The notes below the pieces were generated by a model. It saw only the letters and a list, made by a program, of their open reading frames with translations. It searched no databases and was not told where the DNA came from. Shown piece by piece: positions 41,876 through 50,141 of a stretch of 64,000 nt of DNA. The stretch spans positions 248,001 to 312,000 of the forward strand of contig NZ_VLKW01000001.1 of assembly GCF_007830495.1 (NCBI RefSeq). Reading direction: 5' to 3'. The stretch's first letter is position 1, and every line of letters starts with the position of its first letter. This DNA is from Pseudoduganella flava. GTDB taxonomy: Bacteria > Pseudomonadota > Gammaproteobacteria > Burkholderiales > Burkholderiaceae_D. A program made the position numbers and the translations under genes.

Positions 41876-41967
41876 TATGCCTATTCCCTGATAACGCTCA
41901 TCACCGATCCGGTATAGACATCGTGGCTTGCGATGTTAGTCTTGCAAGATAGGACCAATCCGAGGCC

Positions 41968-43437
41968 ATGATGTCTGAACCGATCCGCTTTTACTTCCGC
42001 GGCGCCGTGCACGAGGTGCAGGGCGCCGACCCGACGCAGACCGTGCTGCAGCACCTGCGCGAGGACCTGCACTGCACGGGCACCAAGGAAGGCTGCGCCG
42101 AGGGCGACTGCGGCGCCTGCACCGTGGTCGTCGGCACGCTGGCCGGCGGCAAGGTCGAGCTGAAGGCCGTCAACAGCTGCATCCAGCTGATGCCCACCCT
42201 GGACGGCAAGGCACTGTTCACGGTCGAGGACCTGCAGCAGCGCGACGGCGCCCTGCACCCCGTGCAGCAGGCGCTTGTCGAGTGCCACGGTTCGCAGTGC
42301 GGCTTCTGCACGCCGGGCTTCGCGATGTCGCTGTGGGGCATGTACCTGCACGCCGACGGGCACACGCCGTCGCGCAACGAGATCGACGACTGCCTGTCCG
42401 GTAACCTGTGCCGCTGCACGGGCTACCGCCCCATCATCGATGCCGCACGCCGCATGGCCGAGCTGCCGCGCGTGAGCTTCGATACCGAAGCGCTGGCTGC
42501 CCAGCTGCAGGCGCTCAAGCGCGACAAGCTGGCCGTCTACAGCGCGCACGGCACCACCTTCTACGCACCGCGCACCTTGGCAGAACTGGCGCGGTTGCGG
42601 GCGGAACGGCCCAGCGCGACCTTGCTGGCCGGTTCCACCGACGTGGGCCTGTGGATCACGAAGCAGATGCGCACGCTGGGCGACATCATCTACCTGGGCC
42701 ACGTCGACGCGCTGCGCACGCTGGCCGTCGATGGCGGCATGCTGGAGATCGGCGCCGGCGTCTCGCTGGAAGAGGCATACACGGAGCTGTGCCGCCACTA
42801 TCCCGGCGAGCTCGCGGAACTGCGCCAGCGCTTCGCGTCGCTGCCGATCCGGAACGCCGGCACCTTGGGCGGCAACGTCGCGAACGGTTCGCCGATCGGC
42901 GATTCGATGCCGTGGCTGATCGCGCTGGGCAGCGAAGTCGTGCTGCATGGCGGCGGCGCCGAACGCACGCTGGCGCTGGAAGACTTCTACCTCGACTACA
43001 TGAAGAAGAACTTGCGGCCGGGGGAATTCGTGCGCGCCGTGCGCGTGCCGCTGCCGCGCCCGCACGTGGTGTTCCGCACCTATAAGCTGGCCAAGCGCTT
43101 CGACCAGGATATCTCGGCCGTCTGCGCCGCGTTCGCGCTGACGCTCGACGGCGGCAAGGTGGCATCCGCGCGCATCGCGTTCGGCGGCATGGCCGCGACA
43201 CCGAAGCGCGCCGCGCAGGCGGAAGCGGCACTGGCAGGCAAGCCATGGAACGAGGACGCGCTGGGCGCCGCAATGGCCGCGCTGGCGCAGGACTACGCGC
43301 CGCTGACGGACATGCGGGCGTCCGGCGCTTACCGGATGCGCGCCGCGCAGAACCTGCTGCGCCGCTTCTGGCTCGAGACCCGGCTTGACGCGCCGCTGGC
43401 GCCAGCCGCCGTCAACGCTTTCGCCGTCGGCGCATAA
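41968..43437 (+). CDS. xdhA: Xanthine dehydrogenase small subunit
   Basis: A 489-residue FeS/FAD subunit. Residues 1-170 carry two [2Fe-2S] domains: [32 protein letters not shown] and [15 protein letters not shown] hold the cysteines. The FAD domain follows ([17 protein letters not shown] and [19 protein letters not shown]). Together with XdhB it oxidises hypoxanthine and xanthine to urate, with NAD as acceptor. A 92-bp gap separates it from puuE. The start ATG is at 41968; the following MSEP start is one codon later. It is followed 10 bp downstream by xdhB, so both subunits come from one transcript. Confidence 0.94.
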   Translation: MMSEPIRFYFRGAVHEVQGADPTQTVLQHLREDLHCTGTKEGCAEGDCGACTVVVGTLAGGKVELKAVNSCIQLMPTLDGKALFTVEDLQQRDGALHPVQQALVECHGSQCGFCTPGFAMSLWGMYLHADGHTPSRNEIDDCLSGNLCRCTGYRPIIDAARRMAELPRVSFDTEALAAQLQALKRDKLAVYSAHGTTFYAPRTLAELARLRAERPSATLLAGSTDVGLWITKQMRTLGDIIYLGHVDALRTLAVDGGMLEIGAGVSLEEAYTELCRHYPGELAELRQRFASLPIRNAGTLGGNVANGSPIGDSMPWLIALGSEVVLHGGGAERTLALEDFYLDYMKKNLRPGEFVRAVRVPLPRPHVVFRTYKLAKRFDQDISAVCAAFALTLDGGKVASARIAFGGMAATPKRAAQAEAALAGKPWNEDALGAAMAALAQDYAPLTDMRASGAYRMRAAQNLLRRFWLETRLDAPLAPAAVNAFAVGA

Positions 43438-43447
43438 GGAGCAGGCG

Positions 43448-45850
43448 ATGAATCATCCCGTCACCCAGGAACTCGCCAACGAACTCACCGCCGGCTGGAG
43501 CGCCGTCGGCGTCTCGCGGCCGCACGAATCGGCCGAGCTGCACGTGCTGGGCCAGGCCACCTACACGGACGACATCCCGGAACTGCAGGGCACGCTGCAT
43601 GCGGCATTGGGCTTGTCAGCGAAAGCGCATGCGCGCATCGCGACACTCGACCTGGCACCCGTGCGGGCAATGCCCGGCGTCGTCGCCGTGCTGACGGCGG
43701 ACGACATCCCCGGCACCAACGATTGCGGCCCGATCATCCACGACGATCCGATCCTCGCGCAAGGCGAGGTGCTGTACGTGGGCCAGCCGATGTTCATCGT
43801 GATCGCCGACACGCACACGAACGCGCGCCGCGCGGCACGCAAGGCCAACGTCACGTACGAAGAACTGCCGGCGATCCTGACGCCGCAGCAGGCCAAGGCC
43901 GCCAATTCTTACGTGCTGCCGCCGATGCGGCTGGAGCGCGGCGACGCCGAGGCCGCGTTCGCGCGCGCGCCGCACGTCGCGCGTGGCGAGCTGTTCGTCG
44001 GCGGCCAGGAGCAGTTTTACCTGGAAGGCCAGATCGCCTACGCGATCCCGAAGGAAGGCCGGGCCATGCTGGTGCAGTGCTCGACGCAGCACCCGAGCGA
44101 GATGCAGCACGTGGTGGCACATGCGCTGGGCCTGAACTCGCACCACGTCACCGTCGAATGCCGGCGCATGGGCGGCGGATTCGGCGGCAAGGAATCGCAA
44201 TCGGCGCTGTGGGCCGCGGCGGCCGCGATCGCTGCCAACTACCTGAAGCGCCCCGTGAAGCTGCGCGCGGACCGGGACGACGACATGATGGTCACCGGCA
44301 AGCGCCACTGCTTCTGGTACGAATACGAGGTGGGCTACGACGACACGGGCCGTATCCTCGCTGCCCGCGTCGACATGACCTTGCGCGCCGGCTTCTCGGC
44401 CGACCTGTCCGGCCCCGTCGCCACGCGCGCCGTCTGCCACTTCGACAATTGCTATTACCTGTCCGACGTGGACATCCGCGCCGGCTGCGGCAAGACCAAC
44501 ACGCAATCGAACACCGCGTTCCGCGGCTTCGGCGGCCCGCAGGGCGCGATCGCGATCGAGTACGTGATCGACGAGATCGCCCGCAACCTGGGCAAGGACG
44601 CGCTGGACGTGCGGCGGCAAAATTTCTACGGCATCGGCGAACGCGATGAAACGCCGTACGGCCAGGCTGTCGTCGACAATGTGCTGCCGGAGCTGACGGC
44701 GCAGCTGGAGGAATCGAGCGAGTACCGCGCCCGCCGTGCCGCCATCGACCGCTTCAATGCGGCCAGCCCCGTGCTGAAGAAGGGTCTGGCGTTCACGCCT
44801 GTGAAATTCGGCATCGCCTTCAACGTCACGCACCTGAACCAGGCCGGCGCGCTGGTGCACGTGTACGTGGACGGCTCCGTGCTCGTCAACCATGGCGGCA
44901 CCGAGATGGGGCAGGGCGTCAACACGAAGGTGATGCAGGTTGTCGCGCATGAACTGGGCCTTGACCTGCGCCATGTGCGCATTGCCGCCACCGATACCAG
45001 CAAGGTCGCCAACACGTCGGCCACCGCCGCGTCCACGGGGGCGGACCTGAACGGCAAGGCGGCGCAGGATGCGGCGCGGCAGATCCGCGACCGGCTGGCC
45101 GCTTTCGCCGTCACGCTGCACGGCGGCGACGTGGCGGACGTGCACTTCTTCGGCGATGCCGTGCACGTGAACGGCGTGTCGGTGCCGTTCGCGGAACTGG
45201 TGCAGAAGGCTTACCTGAAGCGCGTGCAGCTGTGGTCGGACGGCTTCTATGCGACGCCCGGCCTGAGCTGGGACCCGAAGACGATGCGCGGCCATCCTTT
45301 CCAGTACTACGCGTACGGCGCTGCCGTGTCGGAAGTGGTGGTCGACACGCTGACGGGCGAATGGAAGCTGCTGCGTGCCGACGCGCTGTACGACGCCGGC
45401 CGCTCGCTGAACCCGGCCATCGACATCGGCCAGGTCGAGGGGGCATTCATCCAGGGCATGGGCTGGCTGACGACGGAACAGCTGTGGTGGAACGACGCGG
45501 GCAAGCTGATGACGCATGCGCCATCGACGTACAAGATCCCGGCGATCTCCGACTGCCCGGAAGACTTCCGCGTGCGCCTGTTCGAGAAACCGAACGTGGC
45601 CGACAGCATCCACCGCTCGAAAGCCGTCGGCGAGCCGCCGCTGCTGCTGCCGTTCTCCGTGTTCTTCGCGATCCGCGACGCGATCTCCAGCGTCGGCGGC
45701 CACCGTGTGAACCCGCCGCTGAACGCTCCCGCGACGTGCGAGGAAATCCTGCGCGCGATCGACGCCGTGGCGGCACAATCGCAATCCCTGCAAGAAACTA
45801 ATTTCCAAAAATCGGGGTCTGACCCCGAATTCGGGAAACTCTCACACTAA
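43448..45850 (+). CDS. xdhB: Xanthine dehydrogenase molybdopterin-binding large subunit
   Basis: An 800-residue molybdenum subunit. Family sequences include ESAELHVLGQATYTDDIPEL, MGGGFGGKESQ (cofactor binding), FRGFGGPQGA, GTEMGQGVNTKVMQ and KAVGEPPLLLPFSVF, with the catalytic glutamate in the last. Start ATG 43448 follows AGGAG. The C-terminal tail, about NFQKSGSDPEFGKLSH, is not family sequence: it is encoded by a CGGGGTC-T-GACCCCG hairpin repeat at 45802-45837, which probably replaced or extended the original end. The stop overlaps the xdhC start by one base. Without that tail the protein length is normal. Confidence 0.93.
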   Translation: MNHPVTQELANELTAGWSAVGVSRPHESAELHVLGQATYTDDIPELQGTLHAALGLSAKAHARIATLDLAPVRAMPGVVAVLTADDIPGTNDCGPIIHDDPILAQGEVLYVGQPMFIVIADTHTNARRAARKANVTYEELPAILTPQQAKAANSYVLPPMRLERGDAEAAFARAPHVARGELFVGGQEQFYLEGQIAYAIPKEGRAMLVQCSTQHPSEMQHVVAHALGLNSHHVTVECRRMGGGFGGKESQSALWAAAAAIAANYLKRPVKLRADRDDDMMVTGKRHCFWYEYEVGYDDTGRILAARVDMTLRAGFSADLSGPVATRAVCHFDNCYYLSDVDIRAGCGKTNTQSNTAFRGFGGPQGAIAIEYVIDEIARNLGKDALDVRRQNFYGIGERDETPYGQAVVDNVLPELTAQLEESSEYRARRAAIDRFNAASPVLKKGLAFTPVKFGIAFNVTHLNQAGALVHVYVDGSVLVNHGGTEMGQGVNTKVMQVVAHELGLDLRHVRIAATDTSKVANTSATAASTGADLNGKAAQDAARQIRDRLAAFAVTLHGGDVADVHFFGDAVHVNGVSVPFAELVQKAYLKRVQLWSDGFYATPGLSWDPKTMRGHPFQYYAYGAAVSEVVVDTLTGEWKLLRADALYDAGRSLNPAIDIGQVEGAFIQGMGWLTTEQLWWNDAGKLMTHAPSTYKIPAISDCPEDFRVRLFEKPNVADSIHRSKAVGEPPLLLPFSVFFAIRDAISSVGGHRVNPPLNAPATCEEILRAIDAVAAQSQSLQETNFQKSGSDPEFGKLSH
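45802..45837. repeat. Hairpin repeat inside the xdhB 3' end
   Basis: Core palindrome CGGGGTC-T-GACCCCG (45813-45827) with outer arms TTTCC and GGAAA. It is read as the last codons of xdhB. A related GGGTCTGGCCCC sequence lies at about 1594. Such elements are probably dispersed in the genome. Confidence 0.6.
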
Positions 45851-46824
45851 TGAACGACTGGCTGCAAGCGGTCGCCGGGCCGGCGGTACTGGTCACGGTG
45901 GCGCGGGTGGAAGGTTCCGCCCCGCGCGCGCCCGGCACGAAGATGCTGGTGACGCCGCACACGCAGCACGACACGATCGGCGGCGGCCACCTGGAATTGC
46001 GGGCCATCGAGATCGCGCGCGACATGCTGGCCGCGCAAGCCGGCTGCGTACGCACCGAGCGCTTCGGCCTCGGCCCCAGCCTGGGCCAGTGCTGCGGCGG
46101 CGTCGTGTGGCTCGCCTTCGAGCCGGTCAATGACGAACTGGCCCAGGTGCTGGCCGCATTGCGTGCCCGGCGCACGCGGGACAGCTGGCGGGTCGCCGCG
46201 CTGGACGGCACTCCCCGCTGCGCGCTGTTCGACGCCGAGGGCCAGCGCATCGCCGGCACGGCGGCGCTGCCGGGCGAGCTGGCGCGGGAAGCCGTCATCA
46301 ACGACGGCTGGCTGATCGACCCCGTGTTGGCGCCGCGCGCGCACCTCGTGCTGTTCGGCGCCGGTCACGTGGGCGCGGCCATCGTCCGTGCCCTGGCCGA
46401 GCTGCCGTGCACGGTGACGTGGGTGGACGAGCGGGACGACATGTTCCCGCCATCCGTGCCGGCCAACGTGACGGTCGAAGCGACCGACACGCCGGAAGCT
46501 GTCGTCGCCACCGCGCCGGCCGGCGCCAGCTACCTCGTGATGACCCACAGCCATGCGCTGGACGAGCGGCTGTGCGAAGCGATCCTGGCGCGCCACAACG
46601 TCGGCTGGTTCGGGCTGATCGGCTCGCAGACGAAGCGCGCGCAATTCGAACGCCGCCTGCGCACGCGGGGCTTCGCGCCCGACCGCATCGACGCGATGGT
46701 GTGCCCGATCGGGCTGCCGGGTATCGCTGGCAAGGAACCCGCCGTGATCGCGGCCTCGGTGGCCGCCCAATTACTGATAAGCTGGGAAGCGCAGGAACGC
46801 TTCCCGGTGCCCCAAGAGATCTGA
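45850..46824 (+). CDS. xdhC: XdhC molybdenum-cofactor insertion chaperone
   Basis: A 324-residue XdhC-family protein. It binds molybdenum cofactor, promotes its sulfuration and loads it into the large subunit; it is not part of the final enzyme. Family signatures are VTVARVEGSAPRAPGTKM (N-terminal), IGGGHLELRAIEIAR, GLGPSLGQCCGGVV, and the Rossmann part LVLFGAGHVGAAIVRALAEL with GLIGSQTKRAQFERRL. The ATG at 45850 overlaps the stop of xdhB, so translation is coupled. guaD follows one base after its stop. Order xdhA-xdhB-xdhC is the standard one. Confidence 0.94.
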   Translation: MNDWLQAVAGPAVLVTVARVEGSAPRAPGTKMLVTPHTQHDTIGGGHLELRAIEIARDMLAAQAGCVRTERFGLGPSLGQCCGGVVWLAFEPVNDELAQVLAALRARRTRDSWRVAALDGTPRCALFDAEGQRIAGTAALPGELAREAVINDGWLIDPVLAPRAHLVLFGAGHVGAAIVRALAELPCTVTWVDERDDMFPPSVPANVTVEATDTPEAVVATAPAGASYLVMTHSHALDERLCEAILARHNVGWFGLIGSQTKRAQFERRLRTRGFAPDRIDAMVCPIGLPGIAGKEPAVIAASVAAQLLISWEAQERFPVPQEI

Positions 46825-46825
46825 C

Positions 46826-48130
46826 ATGCACAACACCTCCACTGTGCAAGCCTGGCGTGCCGGCTTGCTGACCTTCCACGCCGATCCCGCCTTCAGCGAG
46901 AACGCCCACAGCTGGATCGAAGACGGTCTCCTGATCGTCGCCGACGGCAAGGTCCAGGCGGCCGGCGACTGGTCCACCTTGCACGCCAGCCTGCCGCCCG
47001 GCACACCGGTCACGGACTGGCGGGGCAAGATCATCACGGCCGGCTTCATCGACGCGCACGTCCACTATCCGCAGACGGACATGATCGCGTCACCGGCGCC
47101 CGGCCTGCTGCCGTGGCTGGAGCAGTACACGTTCCCGACCGAGCGCGCGTTCGCCGACCCGGCCCATGCGGCGCAAGTGGCCGAGTTCTTCCTCGACGAG
47201 CTGCTGCGTGTCGGCACGACGACGGCCTTGGTCTACTGCACCGTGCACCCGCAATCGGTCGACGCCTTCTTTACCGCCAGCGAAGCGCGCGGCCTGCGCA
47301 TGATCGCCGGGAAGGTACTGATGGACCGCCATTGCCCGGACTTCCTGTGCGACACGGCCGAGCAGGGCGCGCGCGACACGGAGGAGCTGATCCGCCGCTG
47401 GCACAAGCACGAACGCTCGCTGTATGCGATCACGCCGCGCTTCGCGCCCACGTCCACCGAGGAGCAGATGCATCTCGCGGGTGAACTGGCGCGCCGGTAT
47501 CAGGACACCTATCTGCAAACCCACGTCTCCGAGAACGAGGACGAGTGCAAGTGGGTCAAGGCGCTGTACCCCCAGGCGCGCAGCTACCTGGACGTGTACG
47601 ACCGCTACGGCATGCTGCGCCCGCGCGCCGTGTTCGGCCACTGCATCTGGCTCGATGACGAGGACCGCGCCCGCATCGCCGCCACCCAATCGGCGGCCGC
47701 CGTCTGCCCCACGTCGAACCTGTTCCTCGGCAGCGGCCTGTTCGACTTCGAGGAAGCGGATCGCGCCGGCATGCGGATGGCGCTGGCGACGGACGTCGGC
47801 GCCGGCACGTCGTTCTCGATGTTGCAAACGATGAATGAAGCCTATAAAGTAGCGCGCTTGAAAGGCAGCTACCTGCCGGCGCTGCGCATGTTCTACCTCG
47901 CCACGCTGGGCGCCGCGCGCAGCCTGCACCTGGACGACCGGATCGGCAGCCTCGCGGCCGGCAACGAGGCGGACTTCGTCGTGCTCGATCCCCGCGCGAC
48001 GCCGCTGCTGGCCCGCCGCACGGAACGCGCCGACAGCCTGGAGGAAGTGCTGTTCGCGCTGGCCCTGCTGGGCGACGACCGCGCGATCGCGGCCACGTAC
48101 TCGGGCGGCAGGCAGGTGCACGTGCGGTAG
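46826..48130 (+). CDS. guaD: Guanine deaminase
   Basis: A 434-residue amidohydrolase-superfamily enzyme that converts guanine to xanthine, feeding XdhAB. The metal motif GFIDAHVHYPQTDMIASP holds the HxH pair, HVSENEDECKWV and FGHCIWLDDED supply further histidines, and ATDVGAGTSFSMLQTMNEAY the final aspartate region. The C terminus has the usual AGNEADFVVLDP. It starts one base after xdhC, so it belongs to the same operon. Length and motifs match GuaD of the chlorohydrolase-like branch. Confidence 0.93.
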   Translation: MHNTSTVQAWRAGLLTFHADPAFSENAHSWIEDGLLIVADGKVQAAGDWSTLHASLPPGTPVTDWRGKIITAGFIDAHVHYPQTDMIASPAPGLLPWLEQYTFPTERAFADPAHAAQVAEFFLDELLRVGTTTALVYCTVHPQSVDAFFTASEARGLRMIAGKVLMDRHCPDFLCDTAEQGARDTEELIRRWHKHERSLYAITPRFAPTSTEEQMHLAGELARRYQDTYLQTHVSENEDECKWVKALYPQARSYLDVYDRYGMLRPRAVFGHCIWLDDEDRARIAATQSAAAVCPTSNLFLGSGLFDFEEADRAGMRMALATDVGAGTSFSMLQTMNEAYKVARLKGSYLPALRMFYLATLGAARSLHLDDRIGSLAAGNEADFVVLDPRATPLLARRTERADSLEEVLFALALLGDDRAIAATYSGGRQVHVR

Positions 48131-48178
48131 GTGCACGTGCGGCAGAGCTGAACCCCGTCACGAACGAAAGAGATCACT

Positions 48179-49654
48179 ATGCAAAACCGTCGCATCATCG
48201 TCGCCGCGCTGGCCGCGGCCTTCGCCCTCCCCGCGAGTGCACAGAAGGCCGGCTCGAACGAAGCCGCCGTCCAACGCCACTTCGCCACGCTGGTCGCGAG
48301 CCCCGCGAAGACGGCCGAGCTGACGATGTTCATGACGATGATGCCGAAGGGCGGCGACCTGCACCACCATTACTCGGGCGCGATCTATGCCGAGCAGTAC
48401 CTGGAGTGGGTGGACAAGGAAGGCTATTGCGTCAACAAGACGAACTTCCGCATCACGACCGACAAGGCGCAGGCCGCGACCGAGCGCGCCAAGCCGGGAC
48501 CGCAACGCGCCTGTGTCTCGGGCGCCGACCTGGTCGCCGACAACGATGCGTATCGCCAGCTGCTGCAGAAGTGGTCCACGATGGACTTCCACAACCACTC
48601 GGGCAATCAGAACCCGCCCGACCAGACGTTCTTCGACACGTTCGGTTACTTCCTTCCGGTGGCGTCCACCAACTCGAACGAGGGGCTGAAGACGCTGAAG
48701 GAACGCGCCATCGCCGAGAACCTGGCGTACATCGAGACGATCTTCGAGCTGGCGCCGATCACGCCCGATGCGGACTTCGACAAGCTGGTCGCATCGCCCG
48801 GCTTCGATCCGGCGCAGCTCGATGCCGCGCTGGCGGCGCTGACGGCGCGGCTGGAAGCGAATCCGGCGTTCGCGAAAGGGATTGCCGATTACGCTGCGAA
48901 CGTGCAGAAGAGCAGCGCCGGCATCGACGACGAGCGTTTCACGATGCGCTACCAGCCCTACGTGCTGCGCTTCCTGTCGCCGGCCGTCGTGTATTCGCAG
49001 ATGCTGGCCAGCTTCAAGCTCGCCAAGGCAAACCCGCTGATCGTCGGCGTCAACATCGTCGGCCAGGAGAGCCTGGCCGTGTCGATGCGCGACTACAGCC
49101 TGCACATGAAGATGTTCAAATTCCTGAAGGCGAAGTACCCGGACGTGAAGACGGCGCTGCACGCGGGTGAGCTGCGCCTCGGTATCGTGCCGCCGGAAGG
49201 GCTGACGTTCCACATCGGCGAAGCCGTCGACGTGGCCCGCGCCGACCGGATCGGCCACGGCATCGACATCGCCCACGAAACCAATGCGCTGAAGGTGATG
49301 AAGACGATGCGCGAGCGCCACGTGCCGGTCGAAGTGAACCTGACCAGCAACGAATTCATCCTCGGCGTGAAGAACGAGGCGCACCCGGTCGAGCTGTACC
49401 GCCGCTATGGCGTGCCGTTCGTGATCTCGACGGACGACGCCGGCGTCACGCGCCACAACCTGTCAAACGAATATGTGCTGTTCGCCACGCGCTACAAGAC
49501 GGACTACGCGGAAGTGAAGAAACTGTCGTACGACAGCATCCGCTACGCGTTCCTGGCCGAGGCCGACAAGCGCCGCCTGCTGAAGCAACTGGACGAGCGC
49601 TTTGCCCGCTTCGAAGCGGATGTAGTGGGCGCCTTGCCGAAAACACCCCGTTAA
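48179..49654 (+). CDS. Exported adenosine deaminase-like enzyme
   Basis: A 491-residue adenosine deaminase/ADGF-like amidohydrolase. A signal peptide ends at about residue 21 (FALPASAQ), so it acts in the periplasm. Active-site elements are PKGGDLHHHYSGA (zinc histidines), ALHAGELRLG, DRIGHGIDI and VISTDDAGVTRHNLSNEY. Standard bacterial Add is about 330-350 residues and cytoplasmic; the extra length and export resemble the secreted ADGF/CECR1 group. It would deaminate extracellular adenosine (or a similar purine) to inosine for uptake and breakdown. It lies 48 bp after guaD and is closed by a strong terminator. The substrate is inferred. Confidence 0.85.
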   Translation: MQNRRIIVAALAAAFALPASAQKAGSNEAAVQRHFATLVASPAKTAELTMFMTMMPKGGDLHHHYSGAIYAEQYLEWVDKEGYCVNKTNFRITTDKAQAATERAKPGPQRACVSGADLVADNDAYRQLLQKWSTMDFHNHSGNQNPPDQTFFDTFGYFLPVASTNSNEGLKTLKERAIAENLAYIETIFELAPITPDADFDKLVASPGFDPAQLDAALAALTARLEANPAFAKGIADYAANVQKSSAGIDDERFTMRYQPYVLRFLSPAVVYSQMLASFKLAKANPLIVGVNIVGQESLAVSMRDYSLHMKMFKFLKAKYPDVKTALHAGELRLGIVPPEGLTFHIGEAVDVARADRIGHGIDIAHETNALKVMKTMRERHVPVEVNLTSNEFILGVKNEAHPVELYRRYGVPFVISTDDAGVTRHNLSNEYVLFATRYKTDYAEVKKLSYDSIRYAFLAEADKRRLLKQLDERFARFEADVVGALPKTPR

Positions 49655-49658
49655 AAAA

Positions 49659-49689
49659 CAAGATCGCGGCTGAAGTCGCCGCGATCTTG
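49659..49689 (+). terminator. Strong rho-independent (bidirectional) terminator
   Basis: A perfect 12-bp stem CAAGATCGCGGC / GCCGCGATCTTG with a 7-base loop, directly after the deaminase stop. A pyrimidine-rich run follows on the plus strand (to about 49706), and on the minus strand a six-T run follows the hairpin. It closes the purine operon. Confidence 0.85.
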
Positions 49690-49775
49690 CCATCTTTTCT
49701 TTCTTTTGCGCCAACAGTGTGGTCCGCGCGCTACAGTTTTGTAGTGCGGCGCACCACGTTTTTCTTATTTCGTAA

Positions 49776-49811
49776 TGAAATAATTTCACGCTGACGTGGC
49801 GCATTTATAAT
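49776..49811 (+). promoter_or_regulatory. Palindrome-overlapped promoter-like element
   Basis: A perfect palindrome TGAAAT-A-ATTTCA (49776-49788) overlaps a possible -35 TTTCAC (49784) followed 16 bp later by TATAAT (49806-49811). It would give a ~320-base leader to the receptor gene. The 487-bp gap 49655-50141 otherwise holds the terminator and the Pho box; no gene was seen in it. Confidence 0.4.
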
Positions 49812-49977
49812 CCCGGCGTCAGCCTCCCCCGGGAAAACTCCCCTTCCGCACGATTCCAATGCCGATTTATCGCAATTGCCTATAAATGGCTATGCTAAAT
49901 CGAATTTGTCATCGTTTGGGCACTCATGCATAGTTGCCTGAGTACCAAGACATACTATCGTGCTGGTGGGGGCACGG

Positions 49978-50010
49978 GTGTCATGAAAGTGTCATAAAGC
50001 TGTCACGACC
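49978..50010 (+). promoter_or_regulatory. Three-unit Pho box
   Basis: Three 11-bp direct repeats: GTGTCATGAAA, GTGTCATAAAG, CTGTCACGACC. The last 18 bases of the core, GTGTCATAAAGCTGTCAC (49989-50006), match the PhoB consensus CTGTCATAWAWCTGTCAY at 16 of 18 positions. It lies ~135 bp before the ATG of the TonB receptor gene. This is strong evidence of phosphate-starvation control. Confidence 0.82.
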
Positions 50011-50141
50011 ATGACATCCTGTCCAGCTAAAGTCTCGGATTGGCTAAGCAGTTTGCAACACAAAGTAAAGCGTGGTGGAAAGTGCGGATTTACCGATCTG
50101 CATCGAACTGCCAATAAATTCGTCCTTTTTGGGGTTAAACA

